Source: Symsagittifera roscoffensis
Lineage: Eukaryota > Xenacoelomorpha > Acoela > Convolutidae
NCBI RefSeq assembly: GCF_963678635.1
Contig: NW_026970997.1
Coordinates: 64,001 to 113,110, forward strand
Reading direction: 5' to 3'
Length of the DNA: 49,110 bases
Shown here: positions 12,197 to 24,310 of the stretch, piece after piece
Layout of the letters: each line of letters opens with the position of its first letter
Position numbering within the stretch: the stretch's first letter is position 1
Made by a program: the position numbers and the translations under genes
Notes under the pieces: generated by a model
The model's input: only the letters and a program-made list of their open reading frames with translations
Databases searched by the model: none
Told to the model about the DNA's origin: nothing

Positions 12197-13899
12197 TGTT
12201 TAATGTGTTTTATTGGTTGACTCCAATTGTATAGTTGTACTGGTTTGATTTTGTGTGTCTTTTTTATTCTTCGTTTTCCTTGTATTGATGAGTGTGATGT
12301 TGTTTCTGAGTCAAAAAAATATATTTAATCATTGACTTGGTAATTTTAAATTACGGAGTCTTTTTGCTTCTTCGCTTAGTTTCTTCGCTTTGAAAATCTT
12401 TTTCGTGCAATTTGTATTTGTTTACTTAAAAAATTTCTCTTAATTGTATCTCGTTTTGTTCGAATATATCCTATTATTTGTTTGTATGGATTGATTACAA
12501 GATAGTATTTGTCGTTGTTTATTCAACAATTGTGTAATACGATTGTTTGTTTATTTCCTAAATTGTCTAGTGACGTAAGCTTTAGAATGATGGATGCAAT
12601 ATTGTGATTAGTGAGTTTTAATGTCCTAAACAGTTAGTCCTTACGAATTTTTGTGGTTAGTCTAACTTGGGTCACTTATTCAGAGTTGGAGAGAAAAGCA
12701 TATATCGATTCCGGAGAATGATTTTTAATTTCTCGTGACTAGTCTTAGTTAAGATGTTAACTTACCTAATCTTACTTAGGGGTAGTGATTGTGTTCAAGG
12801 GTTGGAGAATAGTAAATCGATCTACAAGGTTCAGGTATATTTAGAACACAGGTAGTTCGTTAGATACTATTTTAATACTTACTAAGATTCAAGGTTTAGC
12901 CTGGGTCAGGTAAGGGAGGGGATTAAGTGAAGGATGAGTAACCGAAGTTCTTCACTGTGTAGCTTAATTTGAATGGTTAGTTTGATTGAAAAATTTCTAT
13001 TAGTCCTGGGTCTTGAGAAAGGGTTGGGTAGTGAATCGACGTTTGAGATCGTTAGACACTTTGTTAATTGTGAGAGGGAAAACAAAATTGTTCTATTTGA
13101 TCCAAGGATAAGCCTTGATGACCAGGATATTAAAATTAATGGAATTAGATTTAATTGAGATAAAAGTGAACTAAAGATCCAAGGAAAGCCTTGATGATCT
13201 GTTTATTTTAAATAAGTTTATTTTAATTGAAAATAAAAATTAGGATAGGCCTTTATGAATAACTTAAAGTTTAAGTGATAGAAATTTTTAGTTTTTGATG
13301 ATGTTAGTGGTTTTATGATTCCCTGTTATGTTTAGGTGATGAAGCTGTGGATGAAGAGATGATTTATGTATACTTACATTTTGTGTTTATACTAACTAAT
13401 TTTTATAATTTTATGTTCAATAAATAATTTTTCCTAATATCTTTTTAATTTACTGCAGTTTTGGGGGGAACGACTAGAGGTGATTTTATCAGTCGTTATT
13501 GTACAATAAAAAGTTTAGCGCCTGTAAAGATTGTTGAAGATTTTTCTTCAAAGATACTATGTTTGTAAATGAAAATCCAAATTCATTGCTAATAAAATTT
13601 TGAATAGAAAACTTGTGTTGGCTTTTGCCGCACGACCATGAACCTTAATGGTACGTTTCTTTGTAGTCGTGTGTCGTCTCTTGTCCGATATTTTCTTCCA
13701 ATACCGGGTAGTTCTTGTATTGTTCGGAATAGTGGCTCTGATCTATTGAGTCGTAGAGATATTTCAATTAAATTATTGTCATGTAACATTTTTGAAAATG
13801 TTTTTGTCTAATTCTAGTCTATTTTGTTAGTTCTAAGTTTATTTGTTTTTTAAGGTCTTGTTCGAGACTTTTGGTCGCTCCAGATGAGTTGAGACGGAA
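12197..13899. other. Untranslated leader of retroelement 1
   Basis: There is no open frame of note in this stretch. It holds a short diverged direct repeat with the shared core GATCCAAGGA...AGCCTTGATGA at about 13100 and 13176. On the minus strand, a TGGAGCGACC segment at about 13882-13873, just inside the LTR, could be a primer-binding site because such sites begin with TGG, but its distance from the LTR end makes this uncertain. I see nothing else I can support here. Confidence 0.35.
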
Positions 13900-14262
13900 G
13901 GTCTAACTCATAGAGTAATTTCAGATAGGGTACACCGTCTGCTCGTCACGCTATCTTATTTTCGGCCGGATAGATTCGTAGAACTTCTTTGTCTAATACC
14001 GATCTTAATCTTACTCTTATATCTCTTAGTCTCAATAGATCTACAGTATATTGGTTTGATTACGATTCAGTCTCTTGGAGAAAGCAACTAAGTTGTAAGT
14101 TAAATTCAAATCTCTCTGGTGCTGAAATACACGTAATTTCAGCACTTACAGACAAGTGGGTTGTTAGTTTGATGGAGTATGATTGGTTAGTCTTTAATAT
14201 TTTATAGGGATAAATTATCTAATTTATAACCAAAAATAAATTATAGTTTGTATCTGGTTCCA
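13900..14262 (-). repeat. 5' LTR of retroelement 1 (LTR family A, copy 1)
   Basis: This 363-bp block has a clear second copy at 45314-45706. Shared landmarks in the same order are an ACTCATAGAGTAATTTC segment, a GGGTACACCGTCTGCTCGTC segment, a palindrome with GTGCTGAAAT arms at 14119-14145, and a closing GGTTCCA. The second copy starts TGT and both end CA on the plus strand, as LTRs do. Because gag lies on the low-coordinate side and reads leftwards, this is the 5' LTR of a minus-strand element. Copy 2 has about 40 bp extra near its middle. No target-site duplication flanks this copy alone, as expected for one member of a pair. Confidence 0.65.
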
Positions 14263-17200
14263 ATAGCGCGAAGTATATTGCTCGTTTATTGTCACAAACT
14301 GGCCAAAATGGCAATCTTTAAACCCCCATAACTCTACGAAAACTGATCACAGATGAAATATATTTTTTTCAATTTTAAGCTCAGGACAACAATACCTTTC
14401 GAATGATATAAAAAATCCGTCAAAAACGGCTAGTTGAAAAGTCGAAATTTGTCTGAAGAAAAAAACCCACCCCGAGCACAAAAATTCCGTTACTTTTGTA
14501 TCGAAAGTCGGAACAAAAATGAGCAGGCAGATATATTCGTAAAGCATGAAGCTTCTCTGATACTTTCAACTTCATCATCTAGAGCATTTACTGAAGATAG
14601 GTTGCTAAGATGACCAAAACGATGAAGAGATTAGACTCGTTTCTTATCTAAAACTGAACGTATCCTGCTACCGTATATTTTTTTTTTTACAAAACTAGCA
14701 GAAGAGATATCTTGATCCACGCTTATGCAGGGGAACTACTTTCGCAACTTTGAAATAATTAGGGAAGTAATTTGGGAGTGATAGTATTACTAAAAAAACA
14801 CTTATAAAAAGTACTAATAAAAATTACTGATGTCTTCATAATCCTTTGAAAGTTGGGCTGGAAGTTTGTCAATTTTTTCCTTTGTATGATATGGAATAAT
14901 TAATTTTTTGAAATGGTCTCTGGAATAGAGGAAAAATACGGCGATTTTTTTTCAGTGTAACTGTAATGAACACTTGTTTTGATCAAATTGTCTAAAGAGT
15001 ACCTAACCGAAACGCCAACAACTTACTGAAAACCTAAAAGTGTTTGTTTCAATCGAGAAAACTCGCTGATGATTTTAACCGCTGCTTCTGTTTTAAACAA
15101 CATCTAGATCAATTTTTAAAAGCAGGTTAAATTTTCTTTAAATTATTTTTTTGTAAGCGTCTTGTGCTAGGGGAGATTGCAATTCAACCACAAGAAAGCT
15201 TTTTTTGTAGCATTTGAGTTTTGTATTTTTGTGTATTTAGAGACGTTGAGTTGATTGTCATGCAAAATTTTCACAAGTTACCTTCAAAAAATCTTATTTC
15301 AGGACTAAAAATAATCAAGAGTTTGATCAGTTATAATGGCTCATGATAAAGGTTTGAATTTCAAATTCACACTATTTTTTTCGTTTATCGTGAAAAAAAT
15401 TGTTTCAAATGCCAAAAAATGATAATCGATTATAGAGGATTCTAATGATTTATGTTTGTCTCAAAGATCCAATAAAACCAATTTAAATCATGAAAGCTCG
15501 GCGCGTGTACATGTTCAATTATTTTTTTTTACTAATGAACCTATAGGTGGACATGATTGTAATTGGATGGACCAAACGTGTCAGCAACATTTTTAAAACC
15601 AATTATTTTAACCCGCGTTGTTTTTTAGTCCACGTGGTTTGTAGTCGTTGTCACCGTCTTTTTTGATTTTAGTAGTCCTATTATTCTCCGCTTCTCAAGG
15701 CTGAAGGTGCAGCTGATAGATTCCTGCTTTACTTGTTTGTGACGTCGGTGGGAAATGTTTTTGGTACATTTCTGAAAAGAAATCCAAAACAATTTTCTCT
15801 TTTTAACTCATAGTCAAATGTATTTTGTGGCCAACGTGTTTCAGTTAACAGTTCTTGCTCACTCCGATTTTAGGTTTGGTCAAGTGGTCTGCAAGCTTGT
15901 TTCCAACTTTTTCTTCTTCTTTATATTCTTAGTCTGTTTGTTACGATAGCTCCCAAAGGTTCAAAACTATCCTTGTTTTTATTTAAATGTCTTCCTTAAT
16001 TTTCACGTAATTTTGTTTGAACCGATTGTATACCTAATATGTACATACAGTTCATGTTCTAACTCGATACATTTAAAGTTCTAGTTCGAATTTGAACTAA
16101 AATTTTTCCAGATCTAAATTTTCAATTTGAAGTATCCTGTGAATGTTTTAAAAGCATGGGTTATCAGAGATCTAAGTTCAAATCTAAAATTTTGTGTTTC
16201 ATTGTTATTTCAGATCTCAAAAACCAGTTCATATCTTAATTTCAGATTTAGAATTTCATTTTTTATCGTCATTGCGTATGCGAAAACTTCGATGTTTTTG
16301 ATTTTTTTTGGTGTTTTAAGTTGTTCTGTGATTTTTTGTTGTTGGTAGCTACTAGCATGTACATGGCAACATTTTCGATCGGAGACTGCTGATGTATGTT
16401 TACCTTAAGTCAAATAAGCATTAGAAAACGAGAAGCAAAGTTTTGATAAATATTTTGTCATTTTTTGAAAACAAATTGTGGTTGCAATTATTTGAACTCA
16501 TATAAAAATCAATCAATAGAGCAAGAACAGTAAAAAAAATGCAATTTCGGTTGTTTCTTCGTTATACATATGATAAACTGTAAGATGTGATTTTTTTCCT
16601 GGTTTCTACGGACTTGAATTTCCAATTTCATATCCAAATACAGCTTTGAAAATTCAAATCTTTCATCAAAGATGTAAAAAAGAATTTGAGATTTTAAATA
16701 GAACATCTTTAGGTACAGTGAGTTGAAATTTTTCATCCATTATTCCACTTGCTGAAAAATTAAGTTACCCGAGTCGAAGTCCCACTGTTAATTATCGCTT
16801 TTTCTGTAGTACCCCAGTGATCGCTATTTTCCAGCGCTGATTCATATAAAAATCAGAGTTTGTTGCATAGATAAGCCTGCGATTTTTCAAAGCTATTTCA
16901 GTTATGATTCCGTAGAAAATCATCGCTAAAACTTGAGAAAATAAGAAACATCAGAAACTCAATCTAATAGCTTTCAAATGAGAGCTTCAGTTGATAAGCC
17001 CTTTAACTTAGTTTTTCATAGGATTGATAGCGCAGAAGTAGAATGTATGTTTTAAGGTTAGGGCATCAAACCCCTCTCACAGCCATATTTTTTCCTCATT
17101 CTTATAGTTGTTTTATTGCGGTTTTCATCGCTGAAAATAGGCCAAACTAGCGATAATTTTTTGATAAATTTTGCTTTTGTGGCATTGAACATCAATAATG

Positions 17201-18950
17201 CATCGATGGGAATCGCTGTTTTTGCACTTTTTATTGCTACCTTTAAATGTGATCTCAACCCGGTAGAGAAACAAAAAAATAATATTCAGCCAAACTCTAG
17301 CCTTTAAAAAAATAATTTTCAGCCGAACTCTAGCCTGTTTAAAATCTTTCACCAACAAAACTTAATGTAATTGATGATACAATAGAAAAGGAATAAAATA
17401 TTTTTTGAAGAGTGTTATCATCAGCTTATTCGATTGCTGATTTGACTGTCGGGTGATTTAGTTCAGATTAATTTACATTGTGCGGCTGTCCGTAGTTCGA
17501 ACAAAAAAATCGCCTCAAAAACGGAGCAGTTTCGAACTTGAACTTTAACTTTAAATCATTTATCCAGAAACAGTTAACCAGTTATGGCTTTTTAAGGCAA
17601 TCAAAAATTACGCTAGGTTTTCCCCTTTTTTTCACAAAGTGCAAGAACGAAATGTACGAAGGGTATAACTTTCACAAAAATACACAAACGTTGAAAACAT
17701 TAGTTTAAAATGACACTGTTTGTATATCAGACGGAAACGAAAAAAACGTATACAAGTTTAGGTAAATTATACACTTCTTAATCGTTGTTGGGCCAGGTAA
17801 GGTAAGAGGCTCATTATACCGGATTGACAAAAAGAGTCTAGCATATGTTTTCATGCTATAAATAAAAATTAATCATATTGTTTCATACTACTACGCTGAC
17901 TAAAAAAAATCGTTTTAAAATATTTTTTTCATACTACAGTTTTATAAAAAGCATTTTTGGCACAGTTTGGATGTAAAACACAAAAGTTTTGATATGTAAC
18001 GCTTATACCAAAACTTTTTTTAAAAAATAGCCTAAGCACTATATTGTACTATAATATTACCAAAAAATAGCTTGTGGGTACTTACATAGACTCAAAAAGT
18101 CACACTCTGCATGCGAAGTTTTTAATTTGGTAAATCGTATATTCGAGCACAGCAGCAAGTTTGCGACCAAAAAGGATGAAAAATCTTACCTCAAACTTGT
18201 ATTTTTTCTCTGGAACTATGAATATCGTAGAAAATTCATATGTTGAAATTGTATAATTGTTTTTTTGCTCGAAAAAGATTATTTCGATGCCAAAGTTGCT
18301 CTCATGTAACCAAAACTGCCAATAACCTGTTTTGTTTAAATTTCAAACCAACCTAAATTCTTTTTTGTAAAACAACTTTCGATTAAAAAAATGCTTGTCA
18401 TATAATTTTCTGGTATGAAAATTGTACGTTAAGCATTTTTTTGATCAAAATTTTTATACAAAAATTGTATGATAGGAATTTTTCTTCTATTGACTTCAAC
18501 ACGGGTTGATATAACTTTATAAGTAAATTAATCTGTAACTTTGGCGTAACTTTTGGGAGTCAACCCAATTAGAGAAAAACGCGTTAAAAATTCAACTTTT
18601 TTGTTCGTTATTACGTCCGGAGTCCGGATTATTTATTCAACACTGTACTAACTTAATTTTTGTCGGCTCATTGCTGACAACATTACAATTGTGCAAACCA
18701 ATCTTGAGCAAAACAATCGATCGTCACTCAATGATTGTCTAGACTCAAAGATCATATGAAGTTTTGACCTCGTAAAACCGGTCAAAGAGAAATGACCTAT
18801 AACATTTGAAAAAAGTCATAATAAAAACTAACCTTCCTTTTAACACTTGAACGGGCCAGGGCGCTTATTGTTTTTTTTGATGGTGAGTTAAATGATGGCT
18901 CTGATTTAGACCGGATATTTTGAGTGAAATTATATTAACTAGAAGTCAAA
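14263..18950. other. Long non-coding interval upstream of TRIM71
   Basis: There is no gene here that I can support on either strand. Open frames are short, AT-biased and lack family resemblance. The interval could hold the TRIM71 promoter and 5' untranslated exons plus old repeat DNA. The only structure I noticed is a short tandem duplication at 17279-17342. Confidence 0.6.
17279..17342. repeat. Two-copy 32-bp tandem duplication
   Basis: Two adjacent diverged units of about 32 bp share the core TTCAGCC(A/G)AACTCTAGCCT and are separated by an A-rich run. This is a small local duplication with no evident function. Confidence 0.6.
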
Positions 18951-18976
18951 AAACTTGAGTGAAATCAGCGAAGCCG

Positions 18977-21900
18977 ATGGTTGGAGAAAGATCTCACGAA
19001 GGATATCCCGTACAGAGCTTGACGAGCGAGAAGCTGGCAATGTTGTCGCGTCTCAACTTATTTACCTCCGCACAAGCCGACTGCAAAAACACAACAGACG
19101 CAAGCGATGCTTGGGCGTTGAAGCGATCTATCAGCACGCCGAAACTGAATGTTCAGCAGCTTGGATCTTTGGAGTTTTGCAGCAGTTCGAAACAGTCGAC
19201 TTGTGGCTACTGTTACGATACCGTTGACCAACTGAAAAGTTGTCTGTCCTGTTCGCACATAATTTGCGACGGATGTCTGAATTCGACCTTGATATGTCCA
19301 GTATGCGGAAACGAATCGATCGACACGTCGGCGCTGTATGACATTCCAGCGGATTTGTCGATGATTCATCATACCTCAAAACGAGATGGAGACACGCCGA
19401 GATTCGTTCAATTACGTTAGTTCAATTTTTGTAGCTCATAATCTACATTTCTTAAAATTGTCGTGTCAAAAGAAAATTGTAACAAATCTTTTGACAAAAT
19501 GAAATCTCAACTGTTATCCAGTGTATCAGAAAAGTCATCCAATCTGAAATTTAAACGTTTGATGAAGTTTTTCGAAAAATCAATTTAAAGCAGCTATCCT
19601 ACTAAAAATGTATGTTGAAATAACCACTTTGGTTCAGCAGAAGATTAATTTGTAGGGCAATCTTCAGGTGAGAAGCAGACAGGCATTCGAATCTCGAACC
19701 CGCCCAGCGCCCAGAAGTTGCCAACTGAGAGGATAACGGAAAGCAGCAGCAGCAGCAGCAATAAAGCGACTCCCAACTCGAACAATTCGTCCAATTGTAC
19801 TTCTTGCGAGGAAGATGTGCCTGCGTTTGCGGCATGTGAGGTAATTCTTTATCCTTGAAAAATGATCCTTTGCCTCCACCATTCTCAACCCCCCTTCATC
19901 GTCGAACTAAATTTTGCTGTGATGCCGCTATAGGTTGTCACGGATCTAAAAGAGAGCATAAGGCATTAGTTGGAATGTGCGGCAACTTGTGCATTTCAGG
20001 AGTGCAATGAGCTGATGTGCATGAATTGCACCAGTGCACACTCGCGACTCAAGGTCACCAAAGACCACAACCTGAGTCTTGTCAAGTACCACGCGGTGGG
20101 GGGATCATCGAACGTGCAGCAGGCATTAGAGAGACGAAACAGCTGCCCCACCAAAAACAACAACAACCACAACAAGAACAACAACAACAACAACAACCAT
20201 CATAATCTAAGCAATAATAACGAATGCGTGGACGACAGCGGGTTGGTGTCGGCTAATAAGAGTGGAGAGTACTCGGTGGATACTAGCTCGGTGGTGGTAA
20301 GAAGTAGCGAATGCTCGCTGCACTGTCTGCCTGTCACGGGCATCTGCAAGGAGTGTGAACAGAGGGGCTGTGACAAGTGTTGGGAATTTGGTCACCGCAA
20401 GCATTTCATTATGAGGGCTGCTGCAGTGATTGAACACGTCGAAAGTGCAGTAAGCTTGAGTATCTCTTATTTAAAACTCTGAGTAAAATTTGTTTGTCGG
20501 CTTCGTCGCAGAAGAACAGGAGCATTCTGTAGAAGTAAAGATGAACGCGGAAGATGAAAAAAAAGCGGCAGTAGAGTTGAAACTGCAAATAAATTTATAA
20601 CTGACATGAGCATGAACATAAGGCCAGGGGTTGATAATAGTTTTCTTGATGGGGTTTGGGGAACGGATGTATCTTATTATGGCGCCGAGTTACCTTAAAG
20701 TTTCACCTGCCTGAAACTAAGGGTCAAATCATAAAGGTGAGGTTAAATAAAAAGTACTCCAAGTAACTTTTTCCGGCCCCTCTAATTCGCTATGCAGTTA
20801 TATTGAGCAGAAGTTGCATGTGGCTGTTTGTGTTATACAGCGGAAAAAGGCGGCGGATCTGATGCCGCTGATAGAGGAGATGGAGGGGATGACGGAGACG
20901 GTGGAGAAGGAGGTGGAGGAGGAGGCTGAGAGGCGGCGACAGGAGGTGGACACTTGCTACACGGCACTCATTCACGCACTGCAGCAGAAGCAGGACCTGT
21001 CCCTCAACAGGTAAAACCACATGTGTAACTATGTTCCAGTGCTGGGCGACGGGAGGAAAGGAAACTAATGAAACGGTGGTACATGAAATCTAATGTGAGA
21101 CTGTTTCCCTCCCCTCCCCTCCCCTTCCAACTCTCGATAGTTGTAGCTTAGGTTAACAAAATCGTAAAACGTCGGTCTTCATAAATGTTCACTGCTTAGA
21201 ATAGAAGAGGTGAAGGCTAGTTGTGTGTCGAGTGTGCACATGAAGCGGGAGGTGCTGAAGAAGATGCACTCCAAGTGCTCCACCCTCATCCAACACTACT
21301 CTGACTGCAATGTGAACTACTTGTACGAGACAGACCTCCCACACTTCATCAAGTACTGCTTCAAGGTAACACAGCAAAAACTACAAGAACACGATTACAT
21401 TGCTTTCAAACTTGTGTTGTCAAGTTAATGTGATCTATTATGAGAACTCAAAGAAATTGTTTAGAGCAATTTTCAAGGGGATTAGAATTCAGGCTAAAAT
21501 TGAGTGTTTTATCAACGTTTTTGAAGCATGAAAACTACGGTCAAGTTTCAATTTTATAATTGCTGGTGTCAAAAACGCTTCAAATAGTATGTCTAGGGAA
21601 ATTAGAAAACTACAAGTTTTATTCCACAATTGAACGAGAATGATGAATTAGTGTATCTCTTTTTAGATTACCTCTTTGAACCAGGAGATCATGCAGTGCC
21701 ATGACAGCGAATACCAACCCTTCCTCCTCTCGCCCCTCAAATCTGCCCCTGCCCCCCTCCTCCAGTTCCAAGTGGCCCCCAATGCCATGGAACTGCTCCA
21801 GTCTATCTCCGTTCTGAACTCGACAGCCACCTGTCCGGAAAAGTGTCTGGCTAAGGGCACTGGTCTATCCGACTCCATCGTCAACAAGGTTAACTATAAA

Positions 21901-23514
21901 GTTTTGCACTATTCTACTGAAAAACAGTTTCTAATTGACACTGCAGAAAAAGTACCAATCGTAAAGGGGACTGGGGCAATCATATTTGAAGAGCGTTGAT
22001 CGGTTAATGAGCCTAAGATCTGAGCGCAGGTTGAACTCGATCTGAATTATTTACGTTTGCACAAAACAAAGTTTGCACTGGAGAATAAAACGAAGGTGAA
22101 AGCTTTGCGTGTGAAAAGATTGGCCTGTTGCTTCAGATTGCCACTTTCGTAGTGCAGGCGGTTGACTACTTCGGCCATCGCAGAGGGGTGGGAGGAGATG
22201 TGATCAAGTGCATGGTGACTCCAATCGAGAACAAATTCCTCTCGCGCAAAATCCACTACAACGTCATTGACAACCAAAACGGAAGCTACAGTGTGCAGTA
22301 TTGCATAGACACGGAAGGATCTTACAAATTACATGTAGTCATGAACAACTTCAAGATAGGCCAAAGTCCCTTCATAGTGAAGGTGATAAAAGGTAGAAGC
22401 TACACAGATCTCAGAGGACAGACTCCCAAATTGATCTTTGGAGGCGAAGGTTCCGAAGACGGACAACTTTGCCGACCCTGGGGGATCTGCTGTGACTCGG
22501 AAGGCAACATTTACGTCGCGGACAGAAGTAACAACAGAATTCAAGTTTTCGATCAGAGTGGAGTTTTCAAGTTTAAATTCGGAAAAGAAGGAACTCGAAC
22601 AGGTGAGTTCCAGAGACCGGCCTCAGTTGCGGTGGATAGCAAATTGAAACGACTCATAGTTGCCGACAAGGATAACCACCGATTGCAAGTGTTCAGATTA
22701 GATGGGACTTTCATTTCAGTGATTGGTGAGAAGGGAGCTGGCAAAGGCCAGTTCACCTACCCATGGGACGTGGCTGTCAGCTCTCAAAGTGATATTTTAG
22801 TCTCTGATACGAGAAACCACAGGGTTCAGATGTTCAATTCGAACGGAGTGTTCAAGTATCAGTATGGCTTGAAGAACCAGTGCGAAGACTGGCAGGAGCA
22901 CTTTGATTCTCCCAGAGGAGTCTGTTTTACGGCAAACGACTGCGCCTTGATAACTGACTTCAATAAACATAGAGTTCTGGTGACAGAGCCTGGTAAGCAT
23001 TAGAACTATGGTCCATGGTATCCAGGGTTTTTCATAAAACAGCATCCGTTTATACTTTCAAATCCGATGCTGTTAAAAACAATAATAGTGAAAAATTGTA
23101 TTAGGGAAGGCTATTTTTATTTCAAATTTTTCATGCTTTGGAAAATAAACAAGTAAACTCGCATTGGGCTTTTAAAAGTGTATTTAGGTAAAATGTGAGA
23201 TTCATCAATTTTCAGATAAGTTATTTGTTTCAGATTTTAATAAAGCGAATTATTTCTCACAAGAAGGCGAGGGCATTGACTGCCTGAAAAGACCGCAAGG
23301 CATCTGCGTAGATCCGCAGGGACTCGTTTTGATCTCGGATTCCAGGAACCACAGGGTGCAAGTGTTCACCGTGCAGGGCAGTGCTATTGCCAGCATCGGA
23401 GGGATCCAGGGCACAGGTGTGAACGAAATGGACCGGCCGGCTGGCATCTGTGTGTCACCAACGGGCACTGTCTTGGTTGTGGATTTCGGAAACAACCGAA
23501 TTCTCGGCTTCTAA
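18977..23514 (+). CDS. TRIM71: TRIM71/LIN-41 E3 ubiquitin ligase and RNA-binding TRIM-NHL protein
   Basis: Phase-consistent coding exons are 18977-19415, 19668-19840, 20000-20449, 20841-21010, 21200-21365, 21667-21888, 22137-22992 and 23234-23514, giving about 918 aa. Every intron is GT-AG and the summed length is divisible by three. In order: RING (about aa 76-107, CxxC...CSHxxCxxC...CPxC); B-box 1 split by intron 2 (about 190-225); a poly-Asn tract; B-box 2 (about 309-345); coiled coil (355-466); filamin domain (about 545-627); six NHL repeats ending NNRILGF, close to the vertebrate TRIM71 C-terminus. An in-frame TGA at 18956 precedes the ATG. Family knowledge: LIN-41/TRIM71 binds mRNA hairpins through the NHL propeller and represses them in the cytoplasm, controlling developmental timing and stem-cell fate; it is a classic let-7 target. 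Exon 4 could instead start at 20811, in frame. Human TRIM71 is 868 aa, so this looks complete. Confidence 0.9.
19741..19765 (+). repeat. (AGC)n tract coding poly-Ser in TRIM71 exon 2
   Basis: Six consecutive AGC codons encode a serine run between RING and B-box 1, a region that is disordered in this family. Such tracts vary in length between individuals. Confidence 0.8.
20143..20225 (+). repeat. (AAC/CAA)n tract coding poly-Asn in TRIM71 exon 3
   Basis: An AAC-rich trinucleotide tract encodes about 18 Asn residues with scattered His and Lys, between B-box 1 and B-box 2. It lengthens the inter-B-box linker compared with vertebrate TRIM71 and is likely disordered. Confidence 0.8.
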
Positions 23515-23901
23515 TGCACGAAATACAATCTTAACGAAATAATTGTCTTTGTTTTCAACTGAACAACCAATTTATGTGCCAAAATTTTATGTGCCAGTGT
23601 GCTATGTAACTTACCTGTTGATTGACTTGTAAATATCTTTGATGTAGCTAGAGGCTAATTGCGGACACTTGAGTTGCATGAGCTGTAATGCATATTTTAA
23701 ACGTAATTCAATCAATCATTAATGTTAATGTGTAATTTTCAATTGTCATCTTGGCTCTTTGACTGACTTGAGATTCCAAACTTGATCGGTATCTTTGAAA
23801 TGACTAAGTGACTGAATGATAAATGAGCTACGAAAGTGAAGTTGTAATTGAATTATCAACAAATTTAATCAGTTTTGCTACAAATTTAACTTCAATCAGC
23901 A

Positions 23902-23993
23902 AATAAATGAAGTCTGCATAATCATTTCCAATAAGTTTGAGAAGGAAAATCAGATATTTTGCTGTTACCCGGGAAGCTGAGATCGCCAATAAA
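23902..23993 (+). promoter_or_regulatory. Candidate TRIM71 polyadenylation signals
   Basis: AATAAA hexamers at 23902-23907 and 23988-23993 lie about 390 and 475 bp after the TRIM71 stop codon in otherwise unremarkable AT-rich DNA. Either would give a normal 3' UTR. Which one is used cannot be told from the sequence. Confidence 0.45.
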
Positions 23994-24009
23994 GATAGTG
24001 AGTTCAATT

Positions 24010-24310
24010 GTAGCCCGTATTCAAGTCAAATCAGGTCGAATCATTCATGGATTTGGATTCATGGTTCGACTTTGTCTGAAACATGAGTCAAATTAAGAGT
24101 CGAACATAGTCGAACTAAAGATTCGAATGTAGTACAAAGTCGTATCATGGGGCGAACAGGGTAGAAGCATGATTCATTCGAACAGGGAAGAGGTCGAAGC
24201 ATGTGGGAACAGTGTCGAATTAGGAGGCCAACTTAGTCAATAGCCGAGGTTATTAAAGTGTCTACTCATGGGTCAAATTGGAACAAACCGGGTCGACTAG
24301 TGAAACCAGG
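24010..24310. repeat. TCGAA/TTCGA-rich degenerate repeat
   Basis: About ten GTCGAA, TTCGAC or close variants occur at irregular 20-40 bp spacing, often with nearby CATG. It looks like a decayed minisatellite or the body of an old repeat element. There is no reading frame. Confidence 0.45.

Larger units (their letters stand above)
1..14262 (-). mobile_element. Decayed Ty3/gypsy-type LTR retroelement with env-like remnant (element 1)
   Basis: On the minus strand, reading from high to low coordinates, the order is LTR, leader ORF, gag, protease, reverse transcriptase fingers, integrase remains, a spacer with short ORFs, and a cysteine-containing env-like remnant. This is the order of env-bearing Ty3/gypsy elements. 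The plus strand is strikingly rich in T and G throughout, so the coding strand is rich in A and C, and the bias ends with the element. Almost every module is broken by stops, frameshifts or deletions, so this is a fossil. The 3' LTR was not found between 1 and 600 and presumably lies outside the window. I place the family by domain order and motifs only. Confidence 0.8.

Noticed and set aside
20790-21020. Long minus-strand frame rich in Leu and His opposite TRIM71 exon 4
   Set aside because: It is the antisense of the Glu/Arg-rich coiled-coil exon, which has correct splice sites and phase on the plus strand.
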